Source of the DNA: Patescibacteria group bacterium | GTDB taxonomy: Bacteria; Patescibacteriota; Microgenomatia; UBA8517 | Assembly (NCBI GenBank): GCA_035549555.1 | Contig: DASZQR010000010.1 | Location: 620,001 to 684,000, forward strand | DNA: 64,000 bases | Direction of reading: 5' to 3' | Part shown: positions 1-7,810 of the stretch, in pieces | Layout: every line of letters begins with the position of its first letter | Numbering within the stretch: the stretch's first letter is position 1 | Made by a program: the position numbers and the translations under genes | The notes under the pieces: generated by a model | Database searches by the model: none | What the model was told of the DNA's origin: nothing | What the model saw: only the letters and a program-made list of their open reading frames with translations

Positions 1-1028
1 CAGTTTCTCAAATCGGCCCAACAGATCCAAATCCAGTTGTTACTTCATCTTCTACTCCAGGCCCAAAAAGTAATTTAAAAAGAGTCGTCGTAACTATGTT
101 TAGCCTTCTACTTATGATTGGGGCATTAGTTGCAGGAGTCGCAGTTGTCAAAAATCAAAACAATAAACAATTAATTCCCCAGGAAGCAGCAGGAAATTGT
201 TCCAATATCTGCAGTGATGCTGGATCTTGTGCGGGCAGAGGTGGATCGTGGTCTGCAGCATCAAGCAGTAATCATCCTGAATGCGCACCTCAAGGAGGGT
301 TTTGTAATGGAGGAAACAATTGTGGCGGAGGCGGAGGAAGCGGTTCAAATTGGAATGCATCGGGAAGTTGTATTAATGTAACATCAGGCACAGTCCAGAT
401 CCAAAGATTCAGTGGTCCAAATTGTCCTACCTCTCAAAACAATCAAGGTACCCAAACAGTTGGTACTGGTACTTATTGTACAACCCCAGCTGCAGGTTCC
501 TGTCAACAAATAGATGTTGTCGGTTCAGGCAATGGTGTTTGCAGTTGCGCCGCAGCTCAAACTCCAGCCCCAACACCAATACCAACTCCAGTTCCTCAAT
601 GTGGAAGTACTTGTACAACAAATGCTAACTGTGCAAATGGTATGACTTGCTCTGCAGGAGTTTGTCGAAATCCTTCTTGTATAACTTCCGCAACGTGTGT
701 CTGTCAAACACCTACTCCAACACCATCAACAATTACTGCTTCCTGTTCAAATATACAAGCATATGACACAAACTGGGCACCTTTAACAATCGCCCAACTT
801 TCTCAGCTTACTCCAGGTACAAACGTTAATCTTGCAGTAACCGGAACGACAACTGGTACTCTAGACATGGCAAGATTCACGATCAATGGCAGCCTCCAAC
901 CATCAGTTACATCAACAAAGCCGGGTGACGCTTCAACTTTTTATATGGTCTATACAATTCCATCAGGAGTTTCAAGTTTCAGTATTACAGCAGAAGTTCA
1001 TGAAGCAAGCTTAAATCAATGGTTCTAA
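1..1028 (+). CDS. Cys-rich membrane-anchored surface protein, 5' end cut by the window
   Basis: The frame is open from base 3, so the true start lies upstream. The Met codon at 96 falls inside the membrane segment and is probably internal. In order there is a Pro/Ser/Thr stretch, one transmembrane helix (about bases 80-150), a Gly/Cys-rich region, a Pro-Thr linker, an eight-Cys module (bases 597-705; spacing C-x3-C-x5-C-x5-C-x4-C-x4-C-x5-C-x-C), a second PT linker and a C-terminal domain of about 100 residues. The Cys module recurs with identical spacing in the next gene, one base downstream, so the two genes look like an operon of extracellular proteins with disulfide-rich knots. No enzymatic motif is visible. 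The function is unknown; surface display or adhesion is inference. Confidence 0.8.
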   Translation, partial: VSQIGPTDPNPVVTSSSTPGPKSNLKRVVVTMFSLLLMIGALVAGVAVVKNQNNKQLIPQEAAGNCSNICSDAGSCAGRGGSWSAASSSNHPECAPQGGFCNGGNNCGGGGGSGSNWNASGSCINVTSGTVQIQRFSGPNCPTSQNNQGTQTVGTGTYCTTPAAGSCQQIDVVGSGNGVCSCAAAQTPAPTPIPTPVPQCGSTCTTNANCANGMTCSAGVCRNPSCITSATCVCQTPTPTPSTITASCSNIQAYDTNWAPLTIAQLSQLTPGTNVNLAVTGTTTGTLDMARFTINGSLQPSVTSTKPGDASTFYMVYTIPSGVSSFSITAEVHEASLNQWF

Positions 1029-1029
1029 T

Positions 1030-1590
1030 ATGCAAGATTTTTTAAAGAAAAATATTATCACAATAATAATTGTCATCGCAACTCTTGTTTTAGCAGGAAT
1101 TGCGGTCTTTACTGCTATCAAGCTTTATCAATCTCGCCAAACTGCAGTTGCACCAAATGCACCTGTCAGTGAGCCTCATGCAGCAACTCCAGCACCAGCT
1201 TGCACTGCCTTAACTTTCACTATTGCAACACCTACCCCAACAGCGTCAGCTAGCCCAACGCCAACAGTTTCTCCAACCCCCACCCCAACTCCAGTTCCCC
1301 AGTGTGGAACAACATGTTCAACCAATTCAGATTGTATATCAGGAATGGCTTGCTCAGGCGGAGTTTGTAGAAATCCATCATGTACTGATAGTACTTCCTG
1401 TGTTTGCCAAACAGCATCACCAACACCGTCACCAACGCCAACATCTACTGCAACAGCAACACCGTTTATCGCAACAGCGTCTCCAACCCCAGCCCCTCAA
1501 TTGCCAAACTCTGGTACAGTTGAACCAACAATTATCGGTATTGGTGCAGGAGCTGTACTGTTAGTTATAAGCCTTGCATTAGTACTTTAA
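1030..1590 (+). CDS. Cys-rich PT-linker surface protein with LPxSG-like C-terminus
   Basis: 186 residues. An N-terminal transmembrane helix (about residues 8-31) is followed by a low-complexity Pro/Thr linker. Then comes an eight-Cys module with the same spacing as in the upstream gene, a second PT linker, and a C-terminal LPNSG followed by a 22-residue hydrophobic helix. The LPNSG-plus-helix layout resembles a sortase sorting signal, but the usual basic tail after the helix is absent because the protein ends in the helix. It starts one base after the preceding stop, so co-translation is likely. It may be anchored at both ends or processed. No catalytic residues are visible and the function is unknown. 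Confidence 0.75.
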   Translation: MQDFLKKNIITIIIVIATLVLAGIAVFTAIKLYQSRQTAVAPNAPVSEPHAATPAPACTALTFTIATPTPTASASPTPTVSPTPTPTPVPQCGTTCSTNSDCISGMACSGGVCRNPSCTDSTSCVCQTASPTPSPTPTSTATATPFIATASPTPAPQLPNSGTVEPTIIGIGAGAVLLVISLALVL

Positions 1591-1689
1591 TGCCAAACTT
1601 CATCAGTTACTCAGGTTTATTTGCAGCTCCTTTTTTAATCAAATTTTATTGGCTCCGGAATTTTATTTTCAACTTTCTGGGTTTTAAGT

Positions 1690-1718
1690 TTTTACCTTAT
1701 TAAATAAAATTATATAAT
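1690..1718 (+). promoter_or_regulatory. Promoter, -10 TATAAT six bases before the start
   Basis: TTTTAC (1690-1695), a 17-base spacer and TATAAT (1713-1718), then only six bases to the ATG at 1725. A transcript from this box would have almost no leader. Confidence 0.5.
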
Positions 1719-1724
1719 TCCAAT

Positions 1725-2150
1725 ATGGAATTGCCTTCTAATGTAAAAATCAAAACTTTTCCATGGACAGCTTTGCCACTTCTTGGCAAATATACAGCTC
1801 ACGCAATTTATCCAAATATTTATATTCCAAAAAATATTTACGAAAACTTAAAGTCAAAAAATCCAAATCCAGAATACGTTTCAGTTTTATTACACGAACA
1901 AACTCACATCAAAAGACAAAAACAAGCTGGCTGGTTTATTTGGGGTTTAAAATACTGTTTCTCGAGAAACTTTCGTTTTAATGAAGAATTTGAAGCAATA
2001 AAAACGCAAATAAAATATCTAAAGAGTAAAAATATGAAATTCGATACAGCTCGCAGAGCAAAATATTTATCAGGCCCACTTTATCTTTGGTGTATTAGTT
2101 ACAAAGAAGCAAAAGAAAAATTAGATTATCTCCAGCTTGGGAACCAGTAA
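1725..2150 (+). CDS. Small HExxH metallopeptidase-like protein
   Basis: 141 residues. The visible signature is HEQTH (about residues 58-62), a zincin-type HExxH motif in a short hydrophobic helix, followed about 30 residues later by an acidic pair (NEEFEA) that could give the third zinc ligand. No signal peptide is obvious; a Trp/Phe-rich stretch follows the motif. A consensus -10 lies six bases before the ATG. The last 25 bases overlap the 3' end of the convergent glycosyltransferase gene. The family is not recognised beyond the motif, so a zinc-dependent peptidase is an inference; the substrate is unknown. Confidence 0.65.
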   Translation: MELPSNVKIKTFPWTALPLLGKYTAHAIYPNIYIPKNIYENLKSKNPNPEYVSVLLHEQTHIKRQKQAGWFIWGLKYCFSRNFRFNEEFEAIKTQIKYLKSKNMKFDTARRAKYLSGPLYLWCISYKEAKEKLDYLQLGNQ

Positions 2151-4645
2151 TATGAAGTATCAAGTTGCAATGGAATTTTAAGTCCCGCCCAGTGTGGATA
2201 AAAATAAATAAATAAAATTAGGGCAAGAACAAAAAATGGAATTCTCCATTCTTTAAATCTTCTTAAAACATATGCAATTAAAATCGCCATAAAGGGAATT
2301 GAGGGCAGATAGTGATACAAAAACATAATGCGCGGAGATAGTGCCCATGGCGTAAAGAAAACTAAATAAGAAAAAACAACCAGTCCTAGTTTTTTGTTAC
2401 GTTCTTTAATTGCAAAATAAGATGTAACAACAACTGCAACTGCCCCTCCCCAAAAAACAATTGGATTTCCCATCATATAAATTCTTGACACTTGCCCATT
2501 TACTTCATCACTTGTATACAAATAGATTGGGCGTATTAGAAAAGGCCAGGTATACCACATAGATGAATAAGGATGAGTCGCTCGAAGGTTGGTATGATAC
2601 CACCACATTTGTTTTTGTACATCAATCACCATATCCAAGGGAACTATTCCCGTCTTAAAATCGGTTCTTGTAGCATATCCAGTATTTTGAATATATTCAG
2701 TCTGTATTTGTTTGTTTGTAAAAATTGGAAAATAAGCAGATAAATAAATAATTGGCGGGATTATAAAAAAGAAAATATAAGTCCAGTTTAATTTTCGCTT
2801 ATATACAAAATGAGCTACAAAAATAATTGGAGCAACCCAAAGCCCACTCCATTTAGAAACACATGCAAGTCCAAAAAATACTGCAGCCCAAAAATTTTTC
2901 TTTTTTAAGTAAGAATAGACCGATGCAAGGCTAAAAAACAATATATACGAATCATTCATTCCAATACGGCTTGTAACAAGCGCCAGCCCATCAAGAGAAA
3001 TTACAGCTGATGCAATAAGCGCCAATAATTCATCGTCAAAAATTTCTTTTGCAATAAAAAAAGTAAGTATTACAGACCCCACTCCAAGAAGCGCTCCCGG
3101 AAATCTCCAACCAAAAGAATTCTCTCCCAAGAAAAGCATCCCGACAACCATTCCCTCTTTTGCCAATGGAGGATGTGTCCATTCGTATGCGAACCCCGAA
3201 GGGTTTGGATTCCACCATTCCCAGGCTTTTGTAATCCCATGCAACATATTTTGCGCGGTAAACGCATGATAAACTTCATCAAAATAATGAGTCTGAGGAT
3301 AAGGCAAATTATAAAATCTCGTCACCGCCGCAAAAATGACCACCCCAATGAAAAGTATTTTTATTTTTTTACTTGAAATTTCTGGTTTTTCAAAAATAAA
3401 TATACTTTCTTTTTTTTGCGAATTTCCAGCAAACGCCGCGACAGGCCAGGAGGTAATCCGACTCCGAAGAAGCAAGTTTGTGAAATTCGCAGTGTTATCT
3501 TTAATTTTTTCTGGAATCATAAATATTCCAAGTAATAAAACATTTATTAAACTTAAAAGCTTTACTACTCCATCTCCAAATACCTCCTGAAAATTATTCG
3601 TCACCCAATTCCAAGCCCAATAAAGATTAGCGATATAAACAAAAGAAAATCCAACAAGAGCAAGAATAAAAATTGGGTCAAGCGCAACAGCAATCGAAAG
3701 CGGAGCAAAAACAGGCAACATATGCCTCTCATGCATTCGCGTCATAAATAAAAAACTGGCCGCAAAAGTAAATGCAAGTAAAATATATTCACCACCTCTA
3801 ATTTTTAAAAATCTAAACGCAAAAACAAAAAATAAGATAGCGAGTATTAATCCGCCCACTATATTTAAATACATGTCAGGCTTCCAGGTTCCAATTATCG
3901 CCCAAAAATTAAACGCGTTCACTGAAGTATACGGATATTGATTGAGGCTTACATTAAGTCGATCAATTATAAAATTAATAATATTACCCCCGTTTGCAAA
4001 TGGAACAAATCCAAAAACAAAAATAACAGCTCCTTCCAAAATATAAGTGAATATTTTTTGTACTTTCCATTTTCGCTGAATCATTAAAATAAAAATAATT
4101 AAAGAAATGATTGCCATTTGCGGCTTTATTAAAGTCCCAAAGGCAAGTGCAGCGCTTGACAACCAAAAATTACTTTCTAGAGTATAAAAAGAAAACAAAG
4201 CAAAAAGCGAAGTTAATCCATCAACCTGTCCCCAAATTGTAGAATTAGCTATTACTGCCGGATTAAACAAATAAATAAAAGCAGCAATTCTTGCCCAAGT
4301 TTCGTCTTTTAAGTTTTTTGTAATTTTATAAATTAAATATCCAGTATCAATATCGCTTAATATTGCAGGCAATTTATAAATTGTTGTTTGTGGTGTTTGT
4401 GTTAATGAATTTGCGTTTGCAATTTGTGAAACAAATCGAAGTAAATATAAATATCCAGGCAAATAATCGCTCCATCCACCAAAATAAAATTTGGAAAATC
4501 CAACTGTTACAAGTCTATTTCCCCAAGCTATAAAAGTATTTTGATCAAGTGTAAGTGTCCCAAACGGTGATAAAATTAATCGTAAAATGAAAGCACTAAA
4601 GAGTAAAATTATAATATTCGGAATATTTTTAATTAGTTTCTGCAT
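2126..4645 (-). CDS. Large membrane glycosyltransferase, two GT-C units (PMT-type C-terminal half)
   Basis: 839 residues with many transmembrane helices. The C-terminal half (from about residue 430) matches the dolichyl-phosphate-mannose protein mannosyltransferase (PMT, GT39) family: an Asp-Glu pair in the first extracytoplasmic loop (HYFDEVYHA, about residue 455), THPP, and the SRIGMND and CVSKWSG segments. The N-terminal half (about residues 1-390) is a second polytopic GT-C-like unit, so the protein looks like a fusion of two membrane glycosyltransferases. The likely role is transfer of a sugar from a polyprenyl-phosphate donor to protein or cell-surface polymer outside the membrane. The first 59 bases overlap the divergent gene beginning at 4587. 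TAAAAT lies five bases upstream of the start. Confidence 0.85.
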   Translation of the reverse strand: MQKLIKNIPNIIILLFSAFILRLILSPFGTLTLDQNTFIAWGNRLVTVGFSKFYFGGWSDYLPGYLYLLRFVSQIANANSLTQTPQTTIYKLPAILSDIDTGYLIYKITKNLKDETWARIAAFIYLFNPAVIANSTIWGQVDGLTSLFALFSFYTLESNFWLSSAALAFGTLIKPQMAIISLIIFILMIQRKWKVQKIFTYILEGAVIFVFGFVPFANGGNIINFIIDRLNVSLNQYPYTSVNAFNFWAIIGTWKPDMYLNIVGGLILAILFFVFAFRFLKIRGGEYILLAFTFAASFLFMTRMHERHMLPVFAPLSIAVALDPIFILALVGFSFVYIANLYWAWNWVTNNFQEVFGDGVVKLLSLINVLLLGIFMIPEKIKDNTANFTNLLLRSRITSWPVAAFAGNSQKKESIFIFEKPEISSKKIKILFIGVVIFAAVTRFYNLPYPQTHYFDEVYHAFTAQNMLHGITKAWEWWNPNPSGFAYEWTHPPLAKEGMVVGMLFLGENSFGWRFPGALLGVGSVILTFFIAKEIFDDELLALIASAVISLDGLALVTSRIGMNDSYILFFSLASVYSYLKKKNFWAAVFFGLACVSKWSGLWVAPIIFVAHFVYKRKLNWTYIFFFIIPPIIYLSAYFPIFTNKQIQTEYIQNTGYATRTDFKTGIVPLDMVIDVQKQMWWYHTNLRATHPYSSMWYTWPFLIRPIYLYTSDEVNGQVSRIYMMGNPIVFWGGAVAVVVTSYFAIKERNKKLGLVVFSYLVFFTPWALSPRIMFLYHYLPSIPFMAILIAYVLRRFKEWRIPFFVLALILFIYFYPHWAGLKIPLQLDTSYYWFPSWR

Positions 4646-5732
4646 TTTTTATTTTAGTGGCAATGGTCCAACTCCTTACAACTATTTTACCCGTTTGGCG
4701 GATTCTTTTCTTCATGGAAGATATTATATTACAGATAATCCTCCTTGGCTAAGCGAATTAATTCTAATTGCGCGGGATAAATTTGCAGTTGTATATCCTC
4801 CTGCTCCAGCTATTTTATTAATACCTTTCCTTATTTTATTTGGCTCAAATTTTTCTCAAACTATTTTTGCAAATTTAATCGGAGCGGCAATTGTTTGTGT
4901 TTCTGCAATTCTTAGTTTTGAAATAACAAAAAATAAATTAAAAACTCTTTATATTATTCTTTTAACAGCTCTAGGAAACATTCTGTGGTTCATGTCATCA
5001 GTCGGATCTGTCTGGTTATTAGGCCAAACTGTCGCGATCTTATTCCTGCTTCTTGCAATACTGACTTTAGAAAAAAACAAAAATAGTGTTTTAGTTGGAA
5101 TATTTTTAGGGATTGCTTTTTTGTCTCGAGTAGAAATAATTCTTGCTTTCCCATTTTTTTATTTTTTGCTTGAAAAGCACAAAACGAAATTTCTAATAGG
5201 CCTCTTCCCATCAATTTCGTTTTACTTATTTTATAATTTTCTTCGTTTCGGTAATTTTTTCCAAACAGGTTATTCTTTAATTCCAGGCGTTCTTCAAGAG
5301 CCATGGTATTCAAATGGAATTATTAGTCCTTTTTATATTTTAAGAAATTTGAAAATTATGTTTACTTCTTTACCAAGTTTCAAAAACACATTTCCTTTCA
5401 TTGTTCCTTCTTGGGGAGGGTTATCTATTGCAATTACTTCTCCCGTTTTTATTTATGCATTTCTCAACAACTTAAAGAAAAAGGAAATATATCTTTCAAT
5501 TATTTCAATAATTGCAATTCTATTTTTAGTTTTCATGCACGGGGAATCAGGTTATGCTCAGTTTGGATTTAGGTTTGCCGCAGATTTTTATCCATTTATT
5601 TTTTATTTAATTATTAAGTATCTGCAAAAAAACAATTTAAAATGGCATCACTGGCTGCTATTATTTTTTAGTATTTTAGTAAATTTCTGGGGAGTATTAC
5701 TAATCAATAAACTAGGAATTGTCGCTCCGTAA
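4587..5732 (+). CDS. Polytopic membrane protein, GT-C glycosyltransferase-like
   Basis: 381 residues with about ten predicted membrane helices. An extracytoplasmic segment after helix 1 is followed by VYPPAPA before helix 2, the layout expected of GT-C sugar transferases using lipid-phosphate sugar donors. The start at 4587 is the only in-frame start before the first helix, so its 5' end truly overlaps the divergent gene at 2126-4645 by 59 bases. The next gene starts one base after the stop, suggesting a two-gene unit. The family assignment rests on topology and context rather than on a diagnostic motif. Donor and acceptor are unknown. Confidence 0.65.
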   Translation: MKALKSKIIIFGIFLISFCIFYFSGNGPTPYNYFTRLADSFLHGRYYITDNPPWLSELILIARDKFAVVYPPAPAILLIPFLILFGSNFSQTIFANLIGAAIVCVSAILSFEITKNKLKTLYIILLTALGNILWFMSSVGSVWLLGQTVAILFLLLAILTLEKNKNSVLVGIFLGIAFLSRVEIILAFPFFYFLLEKHKTKFLIGLFPSISFYLFYNFLRFGNFFQTGYSLIPGVLQEPWYSNGIISPFYILRNLKIMFTSLPSFKNTFPFIVPSWGGLSIAITSPVFIYAFLNNLKKKEIYLSIISIIAILFLVFMHGESGYAQFGFRFAADFYPFIFYLIIKYLQKNNLKWHHWLLLFFSILVNFWGVLLINKLGIVAP

Positions 5733-5733
5733 T

Positions 5734-6738
5734 ATGCTGAATTTCTTACAAAATTTTGTCTCTCGTTGGGATGGCCACAGTTATTTATTTTTGGCACAAA
5801 ATGGTTATGTAACAACCGGTGACGAAAAATATTTTATAGTTTTCCCCCCTCTTTATCCTTCGTTAATTAAAATTCTAAATTTATTAATTAACAATCCTTA
5901 TTTATCAGCTTTTATAATTTCTCTTATTTCAATAATATTGGCCCTTTTCATTTTCTATAAATTGCTTTTACTTGATTACAATAAGTCAAAATCTATTTGG
6001 ATAACATTAACTGTCGCAATCTTCCCGACAAGTTATTTCTTTTTAACAGCTTATCCTGAAAGTCTATTTTTTTTATTAATTGTTTTATCTTTATACTTTG
6101 CCCGCACCAATAAATTTAAATATTCAAGCATTGCTGCTTTTTTTGCGACTCTAACCCGTCCTTTTGGAATCTTAATCTGGCCAAGTATTTTAATAGAATG
6201 GTTCTTAAACAAAAAACGAAACTATTTAGATCTCATTTTAATTTTAAGTTTCTCATTTCTTGCAAGTTCAATTTATTTATCAATTAATTATTCTCTCTTT
6301 GGTAATCCTCTAATGTTTGAGGTTTTTCTAAAAACTCATTGGCAAAAATCATTTGCCTTCCCGTGGCAAGGAATTATTAGTAGTTGGCAAAGAGGGTTTA
6401 ATACGCCGTCAACCAATCCAGAATATAAATATATTGTCGGATTCGCCGAAGCTTTTGCTTCAACAATTCCCTACACTTTTATTTTTTTAAATTTAATCTT
6501 TAAAAAAATTAGAATGCGTTTTTCCTATTTCGCTTATTTTATTTTGGCAACAATTATGATGACATCAACTTCCTTTCTCTTAAGTACTCCAAGATATTTA
6601 TTATCTATTCCGCCTTTTTTTATAACTTTAGGAATCTTAACAAACAAAAAAATATTAAGAATTATTTGGGGAATTATTTCAATTAGTTTACTGATTTATT
6701 TTGGATACCTCTTTACAATTGGTCACTGGGCATTTTAA
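5734..6738 (+). CDS. PIG-V-like membrane mannosyltransferase
   Basis: About 334 residues from ATG 5734; a TTG at 5719 is an alternative overlapping the previous stop. The visible hallmarks of the PIG-V/GPI-mannosyltransferase-2-like family are SRWDGHSY near the N-terminus, a PPLYP segment, a helix with FPTSYFFLTAYPESL, and TRPFG. In eukaryotes PIG-V adds mannose to GPI precursors. Bacterial relatives are taken to be polyprenyl-phosphate-sugar-dependent GT-C enzymes acting outside the membrane. The gene is tightly coupled to the upstream GT-C gene and converges with the LCP-family gene, so a role in envelope glycan assembly is a reasonable inference. Confidence 0.75.
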   Translation: MLNFLQNFVSRWDGHSYLFLAQNGYVTTGDEKYFIVFPPLYPSLIKILNLLINNPYLSAFIISLISIILALFIFYKLLLLDYNKSKSIWITLTVAIFPTSYFFLTAYPESLFFLLIVLSLYFARTNKFKYSSIAAFFATLTRPFGILIWPSILIEWFLNKKRNYLDLILILSFSFLASSIYLSINYSLFGNPLMFEVFLKTHWQKSFAFPWQGIISSWQRGFNTPSTNPEYKYIVGFAEAFASTIPYTFIFLNLIFKKIRMRFSYFAYFILATIMMTSTSFLLSTPRYLLSIPPFFITLGILTNKKILRIIWGIISISLLIYFGYLFTIGHWAF

Positions 6739-7796
6739 TTTAAAACACTACTTACCCATTTTTGTATATCACTCCAGTCTTCGCTCCCGCTAATACTTTT
6801 TTTGTTATTTGGAATAAATACAAAAGCGTGAGTAAAAAACTGGTTGTGGTAAAGATATTCATTAGAAGGTGTATAAAGTAAATCATCAGGAATCGTATAA
6901 CTTATTTTATTATTTTTTGCATCAATTATATATCTAGCAACACTCCCCGCATTTTTCAGTGTCATGTCAGTCAAAATATTATTTCGCAAAACATTAAACA
7001 ATTTTTCATCTATTGAAGTATTTGTCAAAACTTGAGGTGTTACAATTTTTTTCAAAATTGCATCGATAATAAGTTGTTGTCTTGCTTCTCTTGCAATATC
7101 ATTCCCTTCAACTCCGCTTGCATGTCGGCTTCGTACAAATTCAAGTGCCGTATCCCCATTCATTGTTTGCAAACCCTTCTGAAAACTTACAGTCATATAA
7201 CGACAACTTATACACGGATTATTTTCTTGGCCGGCTACTGGATACTGTGTATCAGTAAAACTATTAGCTACATTAACTTGCACTCCTCCAATCGCATCAA
7301 CTATATCTTTAAAGGAACTAAAATCAACGACAACTCCGTAATCAATCTGCTGTCCAGTAATTTCTTCAATAGTCGATTTGGCAAGTATTATTCCAGTTTG
7401 TGCCCCACCTTTCTGTTTCCCATACATATATGCGCTATTCACTTTATCCTTAAGGTCATCTACCCAAATATCCCGCGGTATGGAAATCAATGCCATTTTT
7501 TTGTTTTGAGTATTAATAGAAACTAAAATCATTGTGTCTGTTAAGTCTGGTCCGTCACCACTTTCTCCGCGTACACCCATAAGTAAAATATTTATTCGCT
7601 TATTTTGTGTATCAGGCAAAATAAAATTCTTTGCAGCAACAAGTTCCTCACCCAAAACGCTATTTGAAACAGTTTTAAAAAGAAACAAAAGAGAACCAAT
7701 AATTAAAACAAAAAATGCCCCCAGTATTACAAATCTTGTAAGTTGAATGTGAGCGAAAATAAATCTTTTGAGTCTTTTAGTGTTAAAATTTTTCAT
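6735..7796 (-). CDS. LytR-CpsA-Psr (LCP) family protein
   Basis: 353 residues: a short basic cytoplasmic tail, one membrane helix (about residues 19-41), then the LCP catalytic domain (about 68-260). Visible motifs are DLTDTM, SIPRDIW with the conserved arginine, and VRSRHASG, all in the expected order. LCP enzymes transfer undecaprenyl-linked glycopolymers onto peptidoglycan or other acceptors at the outer face of the membrane. Two cysteines in an insertion (NPCISCRY) are unusual and could form a local disulfide. The gene overlaps the convergent PIG-V-like gene by four bases and lies back to back with a helicase gene, separated by 14 bases. Confidence 0.9.
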   Translation of the reverse strand: MKNFNTKRLKRFIFAHIQLTRFVILGAFFVLIIGSLLFLFKTVSNSVLGEELVAAKNFILPDTQNKRINILLMGVRGESGDGPDLTDTMILVSINTQNKKMALISIPRDIWVDDLKDKVNSAYMYGKQKGGAQTGIILAKSTIEEITGQQIDYGVVVDFSSFKDIVDAIGGVQVNVANSFTDTQYPVAGQENNPCISCRYMTVSFQKGLQTMNGDTALEFVRSRHASGVEGNDIAREARQQLIIDAILKKIVTPQVLTNTSIDEKLFNVLRNNILTDMTLKNAGSVARYIIDAKNNKISYTIPDDLLYTPSNEYLYHNQFFTHAFVFIPNNKKSISGSEDWSDIQKWVSSVLN

Positions 7797-7810
7797 ATAG
7801 TATTGTTTCT

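Noticed and set aside
3191-3205. AACCCCGAAGGGTTT palindrome in the PMT-like gene
   Set aside because: It encodes the conserved NPSGF segment, so it is explained by the protein.
5719-5733. TTG start for the PIG-V-like gene
   Set aside because: ATG 5734 directly after the previous stop fits the spacing used throughout this genome.
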